From Oleispirillum naphthae (GTDB taxonomy: Bacteria > Pseudomonadota > Alphaproteobacteria > Rhodospirillales > Rhodospirillaceae): DNA of 64,000 bases. Location of the stretch: assembly GCA_027864655.1 (NCBI GenBank), contig JAQAZG010000004.1:1-64000 (forward strand). The letters are read 5' to 3'. The position numbers and the translations under genes are program-made. How positions within the stretch are numbered: the first letter of the stretch is position 1; the number at the start of each line of letters is the position of its first letter. Positions 18,213-27,053 of this stretch are shown piece by piece. The notes under the pieces are model-generated. The model worked only from the letters and a program-made list of their open reading frames with translations, searched no databases and had not been told where the DNA came from.

Positions 18213-20129
18213 GTGTGTGGAATCGCGGGTTTGTGGAGTTTCGCGGGCGGACGGGCGGATGAGCTTGCCGCGCTGGGCCGCGGCATGGCCGACGCCATCG
18301 CCCATCGCGGGCCGGACAAGGGCGCGGTGTGGACCGATGCGGAGGCCGGGGTGGCGCTGGCGCACCGCCGCCTCTCCATCGTCGATCTTTCGCCTGCGGG
18401 CGACCAGCCGATGCGGAGCGCCGACGGCCGCTGGGCGATCGTCTACAACGGCGAGATCTACAACGCCGCCGAGGTGGCGCGCGACCTGCCCGGCATCGCC
18501 TGGCGCGGCCATTCGGATACCGAAGTGCTGCTGGAAGCCTGCGCCGCCTGGGGCGTGGACGCGGCGGTGCGGCGCTTCGTCGGGATGTTCGCCTTCGCCC
18601 TGTGGGACCGCCGCGAGCGCCGCCTGGTTCTGGTGCGCGACCGTTTGGGGATCAAGCCGCTCTATTACGCGCGGCAGGGCGGGGTGTTCCTCTTCGGCTC
18701 GGAATTGAAGGCCTTGCGCGCCTGCCCCGGTTTTTCGGCGGAGGTGAACCCGGCGGCGATCGGGCCGTTTTTGCAGCGCGGCTGCGTGCCCGGCGCGATG
18801 TCGATCTACCGCGGCGTGGCGAAGCTGCCGCCCGGCCACATGCTGAGCGTGGACGCGGGCGGCGAGGCCCTGGCCTGCTGGTGGGACCTCGCGGCGGTGG
18901 CGGAGGCCGGACAGGCCGCCCAGGACGCGCGGACGGAGGAGGAGATCACCGAGGCGCTGGACCTGCTGCTGCGCGACGCGGTGGCGGGGCGCATGGTGGC
19001 GGACGTGCCGCTGGGGGCGTTCCTGTCCGGCGGCATCGATTCCTCCCTGGTGGTGTCGCTGATGCAGGCGCAGTCGGCGCAGCCGGTGCGCACCTTCTCC
19101 ATCGGCTTCGCCGAAAAGGCGTTCGACGAGGCGCCGCATGCGCGCGCCGTGGCCGCCCACCTCGGCACCGCGCACACCGAGATGGAGGTCTCCCCCGAGG
19201 AGGCGCAGGAGGTGATCCCCCTGCTCGCCGAGATGTACGACGAGCCGTTCGCCGATTCGTCGCAGATTCCCACCTTCCTGGTGTCGCGCCTGGCGCGCCG
19301 CCACGTCACCGTGTCGCTTTCCGGCGACGGCGGCGACGAGGTGTTCGCGGGGTATACGCGCTATCTCGGCATCGCGTCGTTGTGGCGGAAGACCGGCTGG
19401 ATTCCCGCGCCGCTGCGCCGCGCCATGGCGGCGGGGCTGCGCCTGCCGCCGCCGGAGGCGTGGGACGCCCTGTTCGCGCCGGTGCCCGCGCGCTGCAAGC
19501 CCAGCCATTTCGGCGACAAGATCCACAAGGGCGCGGCGCTGCTCGGCCTCGACGGCGTGGATGCGATGTACCGCCGCGTCACCGCGCAGTGGCCGGACGG
19601 CGCGCTGCCGGTGCCGGGCGGCGGCGGCATCCAGCCCGACGACGGGCTTGCCGCGCGCCTGCCCGGCCTGGTGGCGCGGCTGCGCTGCCGCGACATGCTG
19701 GGGTATCTGCCCGACGACATCCTCACCAAGGTGGACCGCGCCAGCATGGCGGTGAGCCTGGAGGCGCGGGTGCCGCTGCTCGACCACCGGGTGGTGGCGT
19801 TCGCCTGGAGCCTGCCGCCCGGCCTGCTGATCCGCGGCGGGGTGGGCAAGCACATCCTGCGCCGGGTGCTCGACCGCTATGTGCCGCGCGCGCTGATCGA
19901 CCGCCCGAAGATCGGCTTCGGCGTGCCGGTGGGGCAATGGTTGCGCGGCCCTCTGCGCGACTGGGGGGAGGAGTTGCTCTCCCCCGCGGCGTTGAAGGAC
20001 AATCCCTTCCTCGATGCGGCGGCGGTGCGCCGCACCTGGAGCCAGCACCAGTCGGGGCTGCACAACCGGCAATACCGCCTGTGGCACATCCTGATGCTGC
20101 AGGCCTGGCTTCGCCGCTGGGGAATCTAA
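18213..20129 (+). CDS. asnB: Glutamine-hydrolysing asparagine synthase-like amidotransferase (first copy)
   Basis: This 638-residue protein has an N-terminal class II glutaminase domain (about 1-215) and a C-terminal ATP-dependent synthetase domain with the PPi loop FLSGGIDSS near residue 270. The start is fixed by chemistry: the catalytic cysteine must follow the initiator. GTG at 18213 followed by TGT gives Met-Cys-Gly-Ile-Ala-Gly, whereas the longer frame from 18042 would bury Cys. In glycan clusters such proteins (for example WbpS) amidate hexuronic acids, and the divergent tviB makes such a uronic acid. An amino-acid role in free asparagine synthesis is possible but less likely. Confidence 0.87.
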   Translation: MCGIAGLWSFAGGRADELAALGRGMADAIAHRGPDKGAVWTDAEAGVALAHRRLSIVDLSPAGDQPMRSADGRWAIVYNGEIYNAAEVARDLPGIAWRGHSDTEVLLEACAAWGVDAAVRRFVGMFAFALWDRRERRLVLVRDRLGIKPLYYARQGGVFLFGSELKALRACPGFSAEVNPAAIGPFLQRGCVPGAMSIYRGVAKLPPGHMLSVDAGGEALACWWDLAAVAEAGQAAQDARTEEEITEALDLLLRDAVAGRMVADVPLGAFLSGGIDSSLVVSLMQAQSAQPVRTFSIGFAEKAFDEAPHARAVAAHLGTAHTEMEVSPEEAQEVIPLLAEMYDEPFADSSQIPTFLVSRLARRHVTVSLSGDGGDEVFAGYTRYLGIASLWRKTGWIPAPLRRAMAAGLRLPPPEAWDALFAPVPARCKPSHFGDKIHKGAALLGLDGVDAMYRRVTAQWPDGALPVPGGGGIQPDDGLAARLPGLVARLRCRDMLGYLPDDILTKVDRASMAVSLEARVPLLDHRVVAFAWSLPPGLLIRGGVGKHILRRVLDRYVPRALIDRPKIGFGVPVGQWLRGPLRDWGEELLSPAALKDNPFLDAAAVRRTWSQHQSGLHNRQYRLWHILMLQAWLRRWGI

Positions 20130-20132
20130 GAT

Positions 20133-21530
20133 TCAGAAAATGCTGGAGAAACTGCCGATCGGCCCGCCGCGCAGCATCTCGGCGAGGCGGTTGAGCCCGT
20201 CCTCGACCTTGGCGCGGGACTTGCCGCCGCCGAGGCCCAGGCGCACCGCGGGCGGCGCGGCGCGGCGGCCGAGGACGAAGTGGTCGGCGGCGGAGACGAT
20301 GATGCCGCGGTTGCGCGCGGCGCGGGTGAACTCGTCGGAGCGCCAGGGCTCCGGCAGGGTGAGCCAGAGGTGGTAGGTGCCGGTGTCGCCCGCCACCGCG
20401 AAGCCGTCCAGCGCCTTGAGCGCGAGGTTGCGCCGCGCGCGCGCCTCGGCGCGGTGCCAGCGGCAGGAATCCACCGCGGTGCCGTCCTCGATCCAGCGGG
20501 TGGCGACCTCCAGCGTCAGCGGCGCGGGGGTCATGGTGGACAGCCGCACCCCGGCGGAGAGCGCGGGGAGAAGCTCCACCGGGCCGATCATGTAACCGAC
20601 GCGCAGGCCCGGGGCCATGCATTTGGCGGCGCTGTTGAGGTAGATGGTGCGTTCCGGCGCGAGCGCGGCCAAGGGCGGCAGGCGCTCGAAATCCTCGGCG
20701 AGGAAGCCGTAGACGTCGTCCTCGATGATCCAGATGCCGTGGCGGTTGGCGAGCCGGGCGAGGGTTTCGCGGCGGTCGCGCGGCCACACCGTGCCGGTGG
20801 GGTTCTGGTAGTTGGGGACGATGTAGACGGCGCGCGGCGCATGGTGGAGCACGGCGTGCTCCAGGGCCTCGGCGGTCATGCCGTGGTCGTCCATGGCGAG
20901 CCCCTGCAGGCGCACGCCGAGCAGGCGGGCGAGGTTTTTCATCCCCGGATAGGTGAACTCGTCGCAGAGCACGGTGTCGCCGGCGCGGCACAGCGTCAAG
21001 AGCGCGGCGAGCATGCCGTTCTGCGCGCCGTTGTTGATGATCAGGCGGTCCGGCGCGTTGGGCGCGCCCTGGGTCTCCGCCCAACTGGCGAGGATGCGCT
21101 TGGCGCGGTCGAGGTCGGTGTCGCTGGGGTAGCCGAGCAGGGTGCCGAGGTGGGGGTGCGCGGTGAGCACCGGCAGGGTGTCGCGCAGGCGCTCGGTGGC
21201 GATGCCCTCGGCGGGCAGGTTGACCGCGAAGTCGAAGACGTCGGGTTCCGAATCGTGCCGCGTGGACAGCGGCGTGAAGGTCATCAGCGACGGCTTGACG
21301 AAGGTGCCGCGCCCGACCTCGCCGCTCACCAGATCGCGGCGGATCGCCTCCGCATAGGCACGGGTGATGGTGCCCACGGTGACGCCCAGGCGGTCCGCCA
21401 GGTCGCGATGCGTCGGCAGGCGGTCGCCGGGGGCGAGTTCGCCCGTGGTCACGGCTTCGGCGATGGCTTCGGCGATGGCGATGTAGCGGGGACCGGAACG
21501 GGAGGAGATATCGGGAGTCCACGTTGTCAT
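20133..21530 (-). CDS. MocR-type regulator (GntR wHTH fused to class I aminotransferase fold)
   Basis: The protein has 465 residues. An N-terminal GntR winged helix (about 10-80, LPTHRDLADRLGVTVGTITRAY) is joined to a PLP-binding aminotransferase-like domain (about 120-465). The conserved segment TIYLNSAAKCMAPGLRVGY places the PLP lysine at residue 303. MocR proteins sense PLP or amino compounds and usually act on a divergent gene. Here that gene is the DUF1127 protein at 21616, across an 85-bp gap with several TTGTC/GACAA palindromes, one of which covers this start codon. Autoregulation is likely. It converges with asnB, three bases apart. Confidence 0.88.
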   Translation of the reverse strand: MTTWTPDISSRSGPRYIAIAEAIAEAVTTGELAPGDRLPTHRDLADRLGVTVGTITRAYAEAIRRDLVSGEVGRGTFVKPSLMTFTPLSTRHDSEPDVFDFAVNLPAEGIATERLRDTLPVLTAHPHLGTLLGYPSDTDLDRAKRILASWAETQGAPNAPDRLIINNGAQNGMLAALLTLCRAGDTVLCDEFTYPGMKNLARLLGVRLQGLAMDDHGMTAEALEHAVLHHAPRAVYIVPNYQNPTGTVWPRDRRETLARLANRHGIWIIEDDVYGFLAEDFERLPPLAALAPERTIYLNSAAKCMAPGLRVGYMIGPVELLPALSAGVRLSTMTPAPLTLEVATRWIEDGTAVDSCRWHRAEARARRNLALKALDGFAVAGDTGTYHLWLTLPEPWRSDEFTRAARNRGIIVSAADHFVLGRRAAPPAVRLGLGGGKSRAKVEDGLNRLAEMLRGGPIGSFSSIF

Positions 21531-21590
21531 GGTGACAATAAATACATTGACGTCCGAATTGAGTCAATTTATCTATTGTCCGTAGACAAT
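21524..21590 (+). promoter_or_regulatory. Promoter and operator cluster between mocR and the DUF1127 gene
   Basis: TTGACG (21547-21552) and TATCTA (21570-21575) are 17 bases apart and would drive the DUF1127 gene. Three symmetrical sites share the TTG(T/A)C...G(A/T)CAA theme: TTGTC-ATGGT-GACAA over the mocR start (21524-21538), TTGAC-N11-GTCAA (21547-21567), and the perfect ATTGTC-CGTA-GACAAT (21575-21590) overlapping the -10 and start point. The placement suggests the MocR protein represses or switches both genes. Confidence 0.5.
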
Positions 21591-21615
21591 CGAGACACCT
21601 TCGGGAGGAAATGTC

Positions 21616-21843
21616 ATGAACAAGACAGAATGTCTCGGTACATATGGACTGCGCACCGGCAGACGGCCCGCCGCGGCGGCGCGGCGCGAACCGCGCGCCA
21701 TCGCCGAACGGGTCGCCGAGTGGTGCAACCGCATCGCCTTCCGCCGTTCGCTGCGGGTGTTGCCCGACCGGATGCTGGCGGCCATGGGGATGACCCGGGC
21801 GCAGGCGGCGGCGGAAGCGGCAAAGCCGTTCTGGCAGGTCTGA
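21616..21843 (+). CDS. DUF1127 small protein
   Basis: This protein has 75 residues. The C-terminal half has the DUF1127 pattern: an arginine-rich FRRSLRVLPDRMLAAMGMTR followed by a conserved AAKPFWQ ending. The N-terminal part is basic and variable. Related small proteins in alphaproteobacteria affect phosphate, carbon or RNA metabolism, and some bind RNA; the role here is unknown. GGGAGGAAATGTC ahead of the ATG gives a strong ribosome-binding site. It is followed by a GC-rich terminator and controlled by the divergent MocR gene by inference. Confidence 0.8.
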   Translation: MNKTECLGTYGLRTGRRPAAAARREPRAIAERVAEWCNRIAFRRSLRVLPDRMLAAMGMTRAQAAAEAAKPFWQV

Positions 21844-21862
21844 GGTATCGATACGGAACCCC

Positions 21863-21900
21863 CCGGGCGGGGCCGCCGGATTTCCGGCGGCCCCGCCCGG
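21863..21900 (+). terminator. Strong GC-rich terminator after the DUF1127 gene
   Basis: CCGGGCGGGGCCGCCGGA (21863-21880) pairs perfectly with TCCGGCGGCCCCGCCCGG (21883-21900) around a two-base loop, and GTTTGTG follows. It probably terminates the DUF1127 transcript and insulates it from the convergent diguanylate cyclase. Confidence 0.7.
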
Positions 21901-21961
21901 CGTTTGTGCCGGTGGGATTGTCACGATCTTTCGTGCCGGATTGTGCCGGTCCGGCGCGGGT

Positions 21962-23053
21962 TCAGGCCCCGACGACGACGCGGTCGCGTCCGCCGCGCTT
22001 CGCCATGTAGAGCGCGTTGTCGGCGGCGTGCAGAAGTTCGTCCAGGTTGCCCCCGGCGCACAGCGGCGTCGCGCCGATGCTGATGGTGAAGTTGAGGTTC
22101 GACTCCGGGCCGAGGTGCAGATGGTGGGCGCCGATCGTCTCGCGCAGGCGGTTGAGCAGGGCTTCCGCCTCGGGAATGCTCATCGGCGCGGTGAGGATGG
22201 CGAATTCCTCGCCGCCGACGCGGCAGAACAGCGCGGTTTCCGGCAGGGCGTCGGCGGCCACCTGGGCGAAACTGCGCAGCGCCGCGTCGCCCGCGGCGTG
22301 GCCGAAACGGTCGTTGATGCTTTTGAAGAAGTCGATGTCGGCGATCGCCAGAAGGCCGGGCCGCGCCGGATCGGCCGGTTGCGACAGCATCAGCGGCGCG
22401 GTGTCGAAAAAATAGCGCCGGTTGTGCAGGCCGGTGTTGTCGTCGCGGTACATCAGGCGGCGGATCTGCTCGTTCTGTTCGGCGATGCTCTGCTTCTGGC
22501 TGTCGATCTGCTCGGCGAGTTCGGCGAGTTGCGCGGCGTTGTCCTCGGAGAAGGCGAGCGAGGTTTGCAGGTCGCTTGCGATGCGTTCCAGCCGCGCGTT
22601 TTCCTCCGCCATGTAGTCGAGATTGTGCAGGAGCTTGCGCTCGGCCTCGCGGTCACCGGTAAGGTCGATGGCGACGCCGATGATGCCGACGATGTCGCCC
22701 GCGCGATTGATCGCCGGAATCTTCAAGAAGCGGGCGTCGATGCTCATGCCGCAGGGGCAGCTTATCCGCGCGTCGTAGATGCGGTGCTCGCCGGAGTTCA
22801 GGACCGCGAGATCGCTCTCCCGTGCCTTGTCCGCCTCCGGCCCCTTCAACCCCTCGAACGCCAGCCTTTCCGGCAGGTCGGTGCGCAGGCAGCCGCATAT
22901 CTCTTCGAAGCGGCGGTTGCACCAAGTGTACCCGAGATCGCGGCTCTTCAGGAAGACGGCGAGCGGCAGGGAATCGAGGATCGATTCCAGTTCGCACCCC
23001 GGGAGCAGCCTGGACACACCGTGCACTATCATGCGTTCCCTTTCGGCCGGCAC
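21962..23053 (-). CDS. PAS-GGDEF diguanylate cyclase
   Basis: This 363-residue cytoplasmic protein has an N-terminal PAS domain (about 20-145), a coiled coil rich in Glu, Gln and Leu (about 150-205) and a GGDEF domain (about 210-363). The active site is GGEEF near residue 278, and DIDFFKSIND carries the metal-binding aspartate. All catalytic residues are present, so it should make cyclic di-GMP from GTP; no RxxD inhibitory site is evident five residues before GGEEF. Several cysteines (CNRRF, CGC, CPCG) lie in the PAS domain and could bind metal or respond to redox state, which is inference. It is divergent from galE by 169 bases that show no clear site. Confidence 0.88.
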   Translation of the reverse strand: MPAERERMIVHGVSRLLPGCELESILDSLPLAVFLKSRDLGYTWCNRRFEEICGCLRTDLPERLAFEGLKGPEADKARESDLAVLNSGEHRIYDARISCPCGMSIDARFLKIPAINRAGDIVGIIGVAIDLTGDREAERKLLHNLDYMAEENARLERIASDLQTSLAFSEDNAAQLAELAEQIDSQKQSIAEQNEQIRRLMYRDDNTGLHNRRYFFDTAPLMLSQPADPARPGLLAIADIDFFKSINDRFGHAAGDAALRSFAQVAADALPETALFCRVGGEEFAILTAPMSIPEAEALLNRLRETIGAHHLHLGPESNLNFTISIGATPLCAGGNLDELLHAADNALYMAKRGGRDRVVVGA

Positions 23054-23222
23054 ACCGGGCGTTTACCCGGTGCAGGGAGAATACGCGTCCGGATTGCCGC
23101 TTGGCAAGCCGCGCCTCTCCCCCTCCGCCGTCCGCCCCGCCGCCGATGGGAAGTCCCGCCTTGCGTGGCGCGGGCGGAGAGGGTAGGAACGCAAAGCGGC
23201 TGTTTCAGAGGGGAAATTCAAG

Positions 23223-24209
23223 GTGGCGCGAGTTCTGGTGACGGGCGGTGCGGGCTATATCGGCAGCCACGTGGTCTATGCCGCGCTGGAGGCCGGGCAC
23301 GACGTGGCGGTGGTGGACGACCTGTCCACCGGCGAGCGGGAGAATCTGCCGCCGGAGGCACGGTTCCTCGAGGGCGATGTCGGCGACCGCGCCTTCATCG
23401 GCACGGCGCTGGCCGCGGTGCGTCCCGAGGCGGTGATGCATTTCGCCGGGTCGATCATCGTCACCGAATCCATGGAAAAGCCGCTGCCCTACTACCGCAA
23501 CAACGTGGCGGGCAGCCTGACCCTGATCGAGGCGTGCGCCGCGGCGGGGGTGCCGCGCTTCGTGTTTTCCTCCTCGGCGGCGGTCTATGGCGCGATCGAC
23601 GGCGGCATGGCGGCGGAAACCGCGCCCCTGCGCCCCACCAGCCCCTACGGCTGGAGCAAGCTGATGACCGAGCGCATGCTCGCCGACGCGGCGGCGGCGC
23701 ACGGCTTTGCCTATGCCGCGCTGCGCTATTTCAACGTCGCCGGGGCCGACGCGGCGGGACGCTCCGGCCAGGGCGGCCCCAACGCCACCCACCTTTTGAA
23801 GATCGCCTGCCAGACGGCGCAGGGCAAACGCCCGGCGATGCAGATCTACGGCGACGACTACCCGACCCCGGACGGCACCTGCGTGCGCGACTACCTGCAC
23901 GTTTCCGACCTGGCGGAGGCGCATGTGCGGGCGCTCGCCTACCTGGAAAACACCGGCGGGAACCTGGTCGTCAACTGCGGCATCGGCAAGGGCTATTCGG
24001 TGCGCGAGGTGATCGCCGCGGTGGAGGCGGTGATCGGCCGCCCCCTGGCGGCGAGCGTCGGGCCGCGCCGCCCCGGCGACCCGCCCTATCTCGTCGCCGA
24101 CCCGGCGAAGATCGGCCGCGTGCTCGGCTGGCGGCCGAAACACCCCGACCTCGAAACCATGATCCGCTCCGCGCTGGCCTGGGAATCCGGCCGCCGCAGC
24201 GGCGGCTGA
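23223..24209 (+). CDS. galE: UDP-glucose 4-epimerase
   Basis: This is a 328-residue extended SDR that interconverts UDP-Glc and UDP-Gal (or the GlcNAc/GalNAc forms) with bound NAD. It has GGAGYIG at residues 8-14, the SSSAAVYG serine region, catalytic YGWSK with Tyr142 and Lys146, and LRYFNVAGAD. The start codon is GTG at 23223. It precedes the winged-helix regulator by 98 bases that contain a promoter and palindrome, so it may be a separate transcript from the plus-strand glycan genes. Confidence 0.9.
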   Translation: MARVLVTGGAGYIGSHVVYAALEAGHDVAVVDDLSTGERENLPPEARFLEGDVGDRAFIGTALAAVRPEAVMHFAGSIIVTESMEKPLPYYRNNVAGSLTLIEACAAAGVPRFVFSSSAAVYGAIDGGMAAETAPLRPTSPYGWSKLMTERMLADAAAAHGFAYAALRYFNVAGADAAGRSGQGGPNATHLLKIACQTAQGKRPAMQIYGDDYPTPDGTCVRDYLHVSDLAEAHVRALAYLENTGGNLVVNCGIGKGYSVREVIAAVEAVIGRPLAASVGPRRPGDPPYLVADPAKIGRVLGWRPKHPDLETMIRSALAWESGRRSGG

Positions 24210-24250
24210 GCCGTCCCGCCACCTTTCATTCACGGCATGAATTTCATGGC

Positions 24251-24279
24251 TTGAACGATACTGCCGTCGGCAGTATCCT
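24251..24279 (+). promoter_or_regulatory. Promoter with a palindromic operator filling its spacer
   Basis: TTGAAC (24251-24256) and TATCCT (24274-24279) are 17 bases apart. A perfect palindrome, GATACTGCCG-T-CGGCAGTATC (24257-24277), occupies the whole spacer and overlaps the -10. A smaller palindrome CATGAATTTCATG lies just upstream (24236-24248). The regulator gene begins 29 bases downstream of the -10. This is a strong candidate operator for autoregulation by the winged-helix protein. Confidence 0.5.
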
Positions 24280-24307
24280 GCCGCGCGGAACCTTTGCACG
24301 GTGTGGC

Positions 24308-24970
24308 ATGTCCGACGAAACCCGAACCCAGGCCGAACTCGACCTTCTCGCCGCCCTGGAAGGGGGCGAGGAGATCACCCAGATGTCGCTGTCCAGGCGC
24401 ATGATGGTGTCGATCGGCCTGGTCAACGCGCTGCTCAAGCGCGCCGTCAACAAGGGCTTCGTCAAGGTCAAGGCGGCGCCGCGCAAGCGCTACGTCTATT
24501 ACGTCACGCCCAAGGGCTTCCGCGAAAAGGCGCGCCTCGTCGCCGACTACCTGGAATTTTCGCTGCATTTCTTCCGCAAGGCGCGCACCCAGTTCGACGA
24601 ACTGCTGGGGGTTCTGCACCGGGGCGGCGCGCGCCGCATCGTGGTGATCGGCGGCGGCGAGCTGATGGAAATCCTGATGCTGTCGCAGCAGGACAGCGGC
24701 ATCGAGGTGGTCGCGGTTCTGGACCGCGCCACCAACAAGGAGCGCCTGCAGGGCGTCCCGGTGGTCCGCTCCTTCGAGGAGCTGCCCGATGCGGACGCCG
24801 TCATCGTCGCCGAAACCCGCGACCCGCAGGAAGCCTTCGACCGCGCCTGCGCGGCCCTGGGTCCGGGGCGGGTTTTCGCGCCGCCGCTGTTGCGCATCCG
24901 GCGCGGCGATGCGGAGGCGGAAAAGGGTCCGGAAAGCGATAACCGCAAGCCGAAGAACCAGGCGGAGTGA
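24308..24970 (+). CDS. Polysaccharide-associated MarR-like winged-helix regulator
   Basis: The protein has 220 residues. The N-terminal winged helix (about 10-85) reads LDLLAALEGGEEITQMSLSR, then a recognition helix and KRYVYYVTPKGF, as in the EPS-associated MarR-type family found in front of exopolysaccharide clusters. The C-terminal half (about 110-205) looks like a small Rossmann-like domain (RIVVIGGGELMEI) such as CoA- or nucleotide-binding modules. It could sense a nucleotide sugar, which is inference. It is first in a likely operon with wlbA, wbpI and wzx. Confidence 0.78.
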   Translation: MSDETRTQAELDLLAALEGGEEITQMSLSRRMMVSIGLVNALLKRAVNKGFVKVKAAPRKRYVYYVTPKGFREKARLVADYLEFSLHFFRKARTQFDELLGVLHRGGARRIVVIGGGELMEILMLSQQDSGIEVVAVLDRATNKERLQGVPVVRSFEELPDADAVIVAETRDPQEAFDRACAALGPGRVFAPPLLRIRRGDAEAEKGPESDNRKPKNQAE

Positions 24971-24977
24971 TTTGAAA

Positions 24978-25949
24978 ATGTCAGGAAAGCAGGCCAGCCC
25001 TTTGAATTTTGCCATGATCGGCGCCGCGGGATACATCGCGCCGCGCCACATGACGGCGATCAAGGATACCGGCAACCGCCTGGTTGCGGCGCTCGATCCG
25101 AACGATTCGGTGGGGATCATCGACAGCTTCTTCCCCGATGCGCACTTCTTCGTCGAGTTCGAACGCTTCGACCGCCACATCGACAAGCAGCGCCGCCGCG
25201 GCGCCGGCATCGATTACGTGGCGATCTGCTCGCCCAACTATCTGCACGACGCGCACATGCGTTTCGCCCTGCGCGCCGGGGCCGACGCGATCTGCGAAAA
25301 GCCGCTGGTGCTCAACCCGTGGAACATCGACGGCATCGCCGAGATCGAGGCGGAAAGCGGCCACCGCGTCTTCAACATCCTGCAACTGCGCCTGCACCCG
25401 GCGATCCGGGAGTTGCGCCGCCGCGTCGCCGAGGCGCCCGCGGGCAAGGTGTTCGATGTGGACCTCACCTATCTCACCTCGCGCGGCAACTGGTATTACA
25501 CCAGCTGGAAGGGCGACATCGCGAAGTCGGGCGGCGTCGCCACCAACATCGGCGTGCACTTCTTCGACATGCTGGCCTGGGTGTTCGGCAAGCGCCTGGA
25601 CAGCCGCGTCCACGTGTTGCAGACCGATGCGGCGAGCGGCTTCCTCACCTATGAGCGGGCGCGGGTGCGCTGGTTCCTGTCGATCAACCAGGACCACCTG
25701 CCGGAAGCCGCCAAGGCGGCGGGCAAGCGCACCTACCGCTCGATCCTGATCGAAGGCGAGGAGCTGGAGTTTTCCGAAGGGTTCACCAACCTGCACACCG
25801 AATCCTACCGCGACATCCTGGCGGGGGGCGGCTTCGGCATTCAGGAATCGCGGGCCTCGATCGAGGCGGTGCACGACATCCGCACCGCCGCGCCGCTCGG
25901 ACTGGCGGGGGATTACCACCCGCTCGCCGCCGTCGCGGCGAAGGGCTGA
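24978..25949 (+). CDS. wlbA: UDP-GlcNAc-uronate 3-dehydrogenase (WlbA/WbpB, Gfo/Idh family)
   Basis: This 323-residue oxidoreductase (typical length) oxidises C3 of UDP-GlcNAcA to the 3-keto sugar. It has the NAD motif MIGAAGYIAPRH (about 13-24), CSPNYLH, the catalytic CEKPL near residue 106 and the substrate segment HPAIRELR. NWYYTSWKGDIAKSGG followed by GVHFFD is typical of WlbA. The product is aminated by WbpE and acetylated by WbpD, both encoded at 60.5-62.2 kb. It starts eight bases after the regulator gene. Confidence 0.9.
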   Translation: MSGKQASPLNFAMIGAAGYIAPRHMTAIKDTGNRLVAALDPNDSVGIIDSFFPDAHFFVEFERFDRHIDKQRRRGAGIDYVAICSPNYLHDAHMRFALRAGADAICEKPLVLNPWNIDGIAEIEAESGHRVFNILQLRLHPAIRELRRRVAEAPAGKVFDVDLTYLTSRGNWYYTSWKGDIAKSGGVATNIGVHFFDMLAWVFGKRLDSRVHVLQTDAASGFLTYERARVRWFLSINQDHLPEAAKAAGKRTYRSILIEGEELEFSEGFTNLHTESYRDILAGGGFGIQESRASIEAVHDIRTAAPLGLAGDYHPLAAVAAKG

Positions 25950-25976
25950 CCGGACCGTGCGCGAGGGGGATTCCGC

Positions 25977-27053
25977 ATGCATGTGATGACCGTCCTGGGC
26001 GCCCGTCCGCAGTTCATCAAGGCCGCGCCTCTCTGCTTCGCCCTGCGCGACGCCGGGGTGCGCGAAAGCCTGGTGCACACCGGCCAGCACTACGACGACC
26101 GGATGTCGGAGATCTTCTTCCGCGAGCTCGGCATTCCCGAGCCGTCGGTCAACCTCGGCATCGGCTCCGGCGCCCACGGGCGGCAGACCGGCGCGATGCT
26201 GGTGGCGATCGAGGACCTGCTGCTGGAGCGCAAACCCGACCTGATGCTGGTCTACGGCGACACCAACTCCACCCTCGCCGGGGGCCTGGCGGCGGCGAAG
26301 CTGGGCGTGCCCATCGCCCATGTCGAGGCGGGGCTGCGGTCGTTCAACCGCACCATGCCGGAGGAGATCAACCGCGTCCTCACCGACCACTGCGCCGACC
26401 TTTTGTTCTGTCCGACGCAAACGGCGGTGGCCAACCTGGCGTCGGAAAACCTGCGCAACGGCGTGCATCTGGTGGGCGACACCATGTACGACGCGCTGTT
26501 GCGCTTCGCCCCGGCGGCGCGGGAGTCGTCGCGGGTTCTCGACGATCTCGGCCTCTCCGGGCAGCGCTTCCTGCTGGCCACCCTGCACCGCCCCTACAAC
26601 GTCGATGAGCCGAAGGTCCTTTCCGAGATCTTCGTGGCGTTCGCGCGGCTTGCCCTGCCGGTGGTGTTTCCGGCGCATCCGCGCACTCTGGCCCGCATCC
26701 GCGCCTTCGGCCTGGAGGTGCCGGGCAACGTGCGCACGGTGGAGCCTCTGGGGTATCTCGACATGCTGGCGCTGCTGCATGCCGCGGGCCTGGTGATGAC
26801 CGATTCCGGCGGCGTGCAGAAGGAGGCCTGCTTCGCCGGGACGCCGTGCGTCACCCTGCGGCCGGAAACCGAGTGGGTGGAAACCGTGGAATCCGGGTGG
26901 AACCGCCTGGCCTGGGGCCGCGCCGAGGATATCGTCGCCGCGGTGGAGGCGCAGTCCCGCCCGCCCGCCCGGCCCCTGCGGGCCTATGGCGACGGCCATG
27001 CCGCGGAAAAGATCGCCGCGGTCCTGGCGGCCCGTGGCGGAGACGGGGCATGA
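25977..27053 (+). CDS. wbpI: Non-hydrolysing UDP-HexNAc 2-epimerase (WbpI/WecB family)
   Basis: This cytoplasmic enzyme of 358 residues has the GT-B fold of the WecB family: GARPQFIKAAP at the N terminus, TGQHYD, VYGDTNSTLAG, the catalytic-site segment HVEAGLRSFNRTMPEEINR and TDSGGVQKEA. It epimerises C2. The neighbouring wlbA suggests the substrate is UDP-GlcNAc3NAcA, giving UDP-ManNAc3NAcA as with WbpI or WlbD. Plain UDP-GlcNAc (WecB) remains possible. Its stop overlaps the flippase start (ATGA). Confidence 0.88.
   Translation: MHVMTVLGARPQFIKAAPLCFALRDAGVRESLVHTGQHYDDRMSEIFFRELGIPEPSVNLGIGSGAHGRQTGAMLVAIEDLLLERKPDLMLVYGDTNSTLAGGLAAAKLGVPIAHVEAGLRSFNRTMPEEINRVLTDHCADLLFCPTQTAVANLASENLRNGVHLVGDTMYDALLRFAPAARESSRVLDDLGLSGQRFLLATLHRPYNVDEPKVLSEIFVAFARLALPVVFPAHPRTLARIRAFGLEVPGNVRTVEPLGYLDMLALLHAAGLVMTDSGGVQKEACFAGTPCVTLRPETEWVETVESGWNRLAWGRAEDIVAAVEAQSRPPARPLRAYGDGHAAEKIAAVLAARGGDGA

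Noticed and set aside
24257-24277. A terminator for galE
   Set aside because: The palindrome has a one-base centre and no T-tract, and it fits between -35 and -10 elements, so an operator is more likely.
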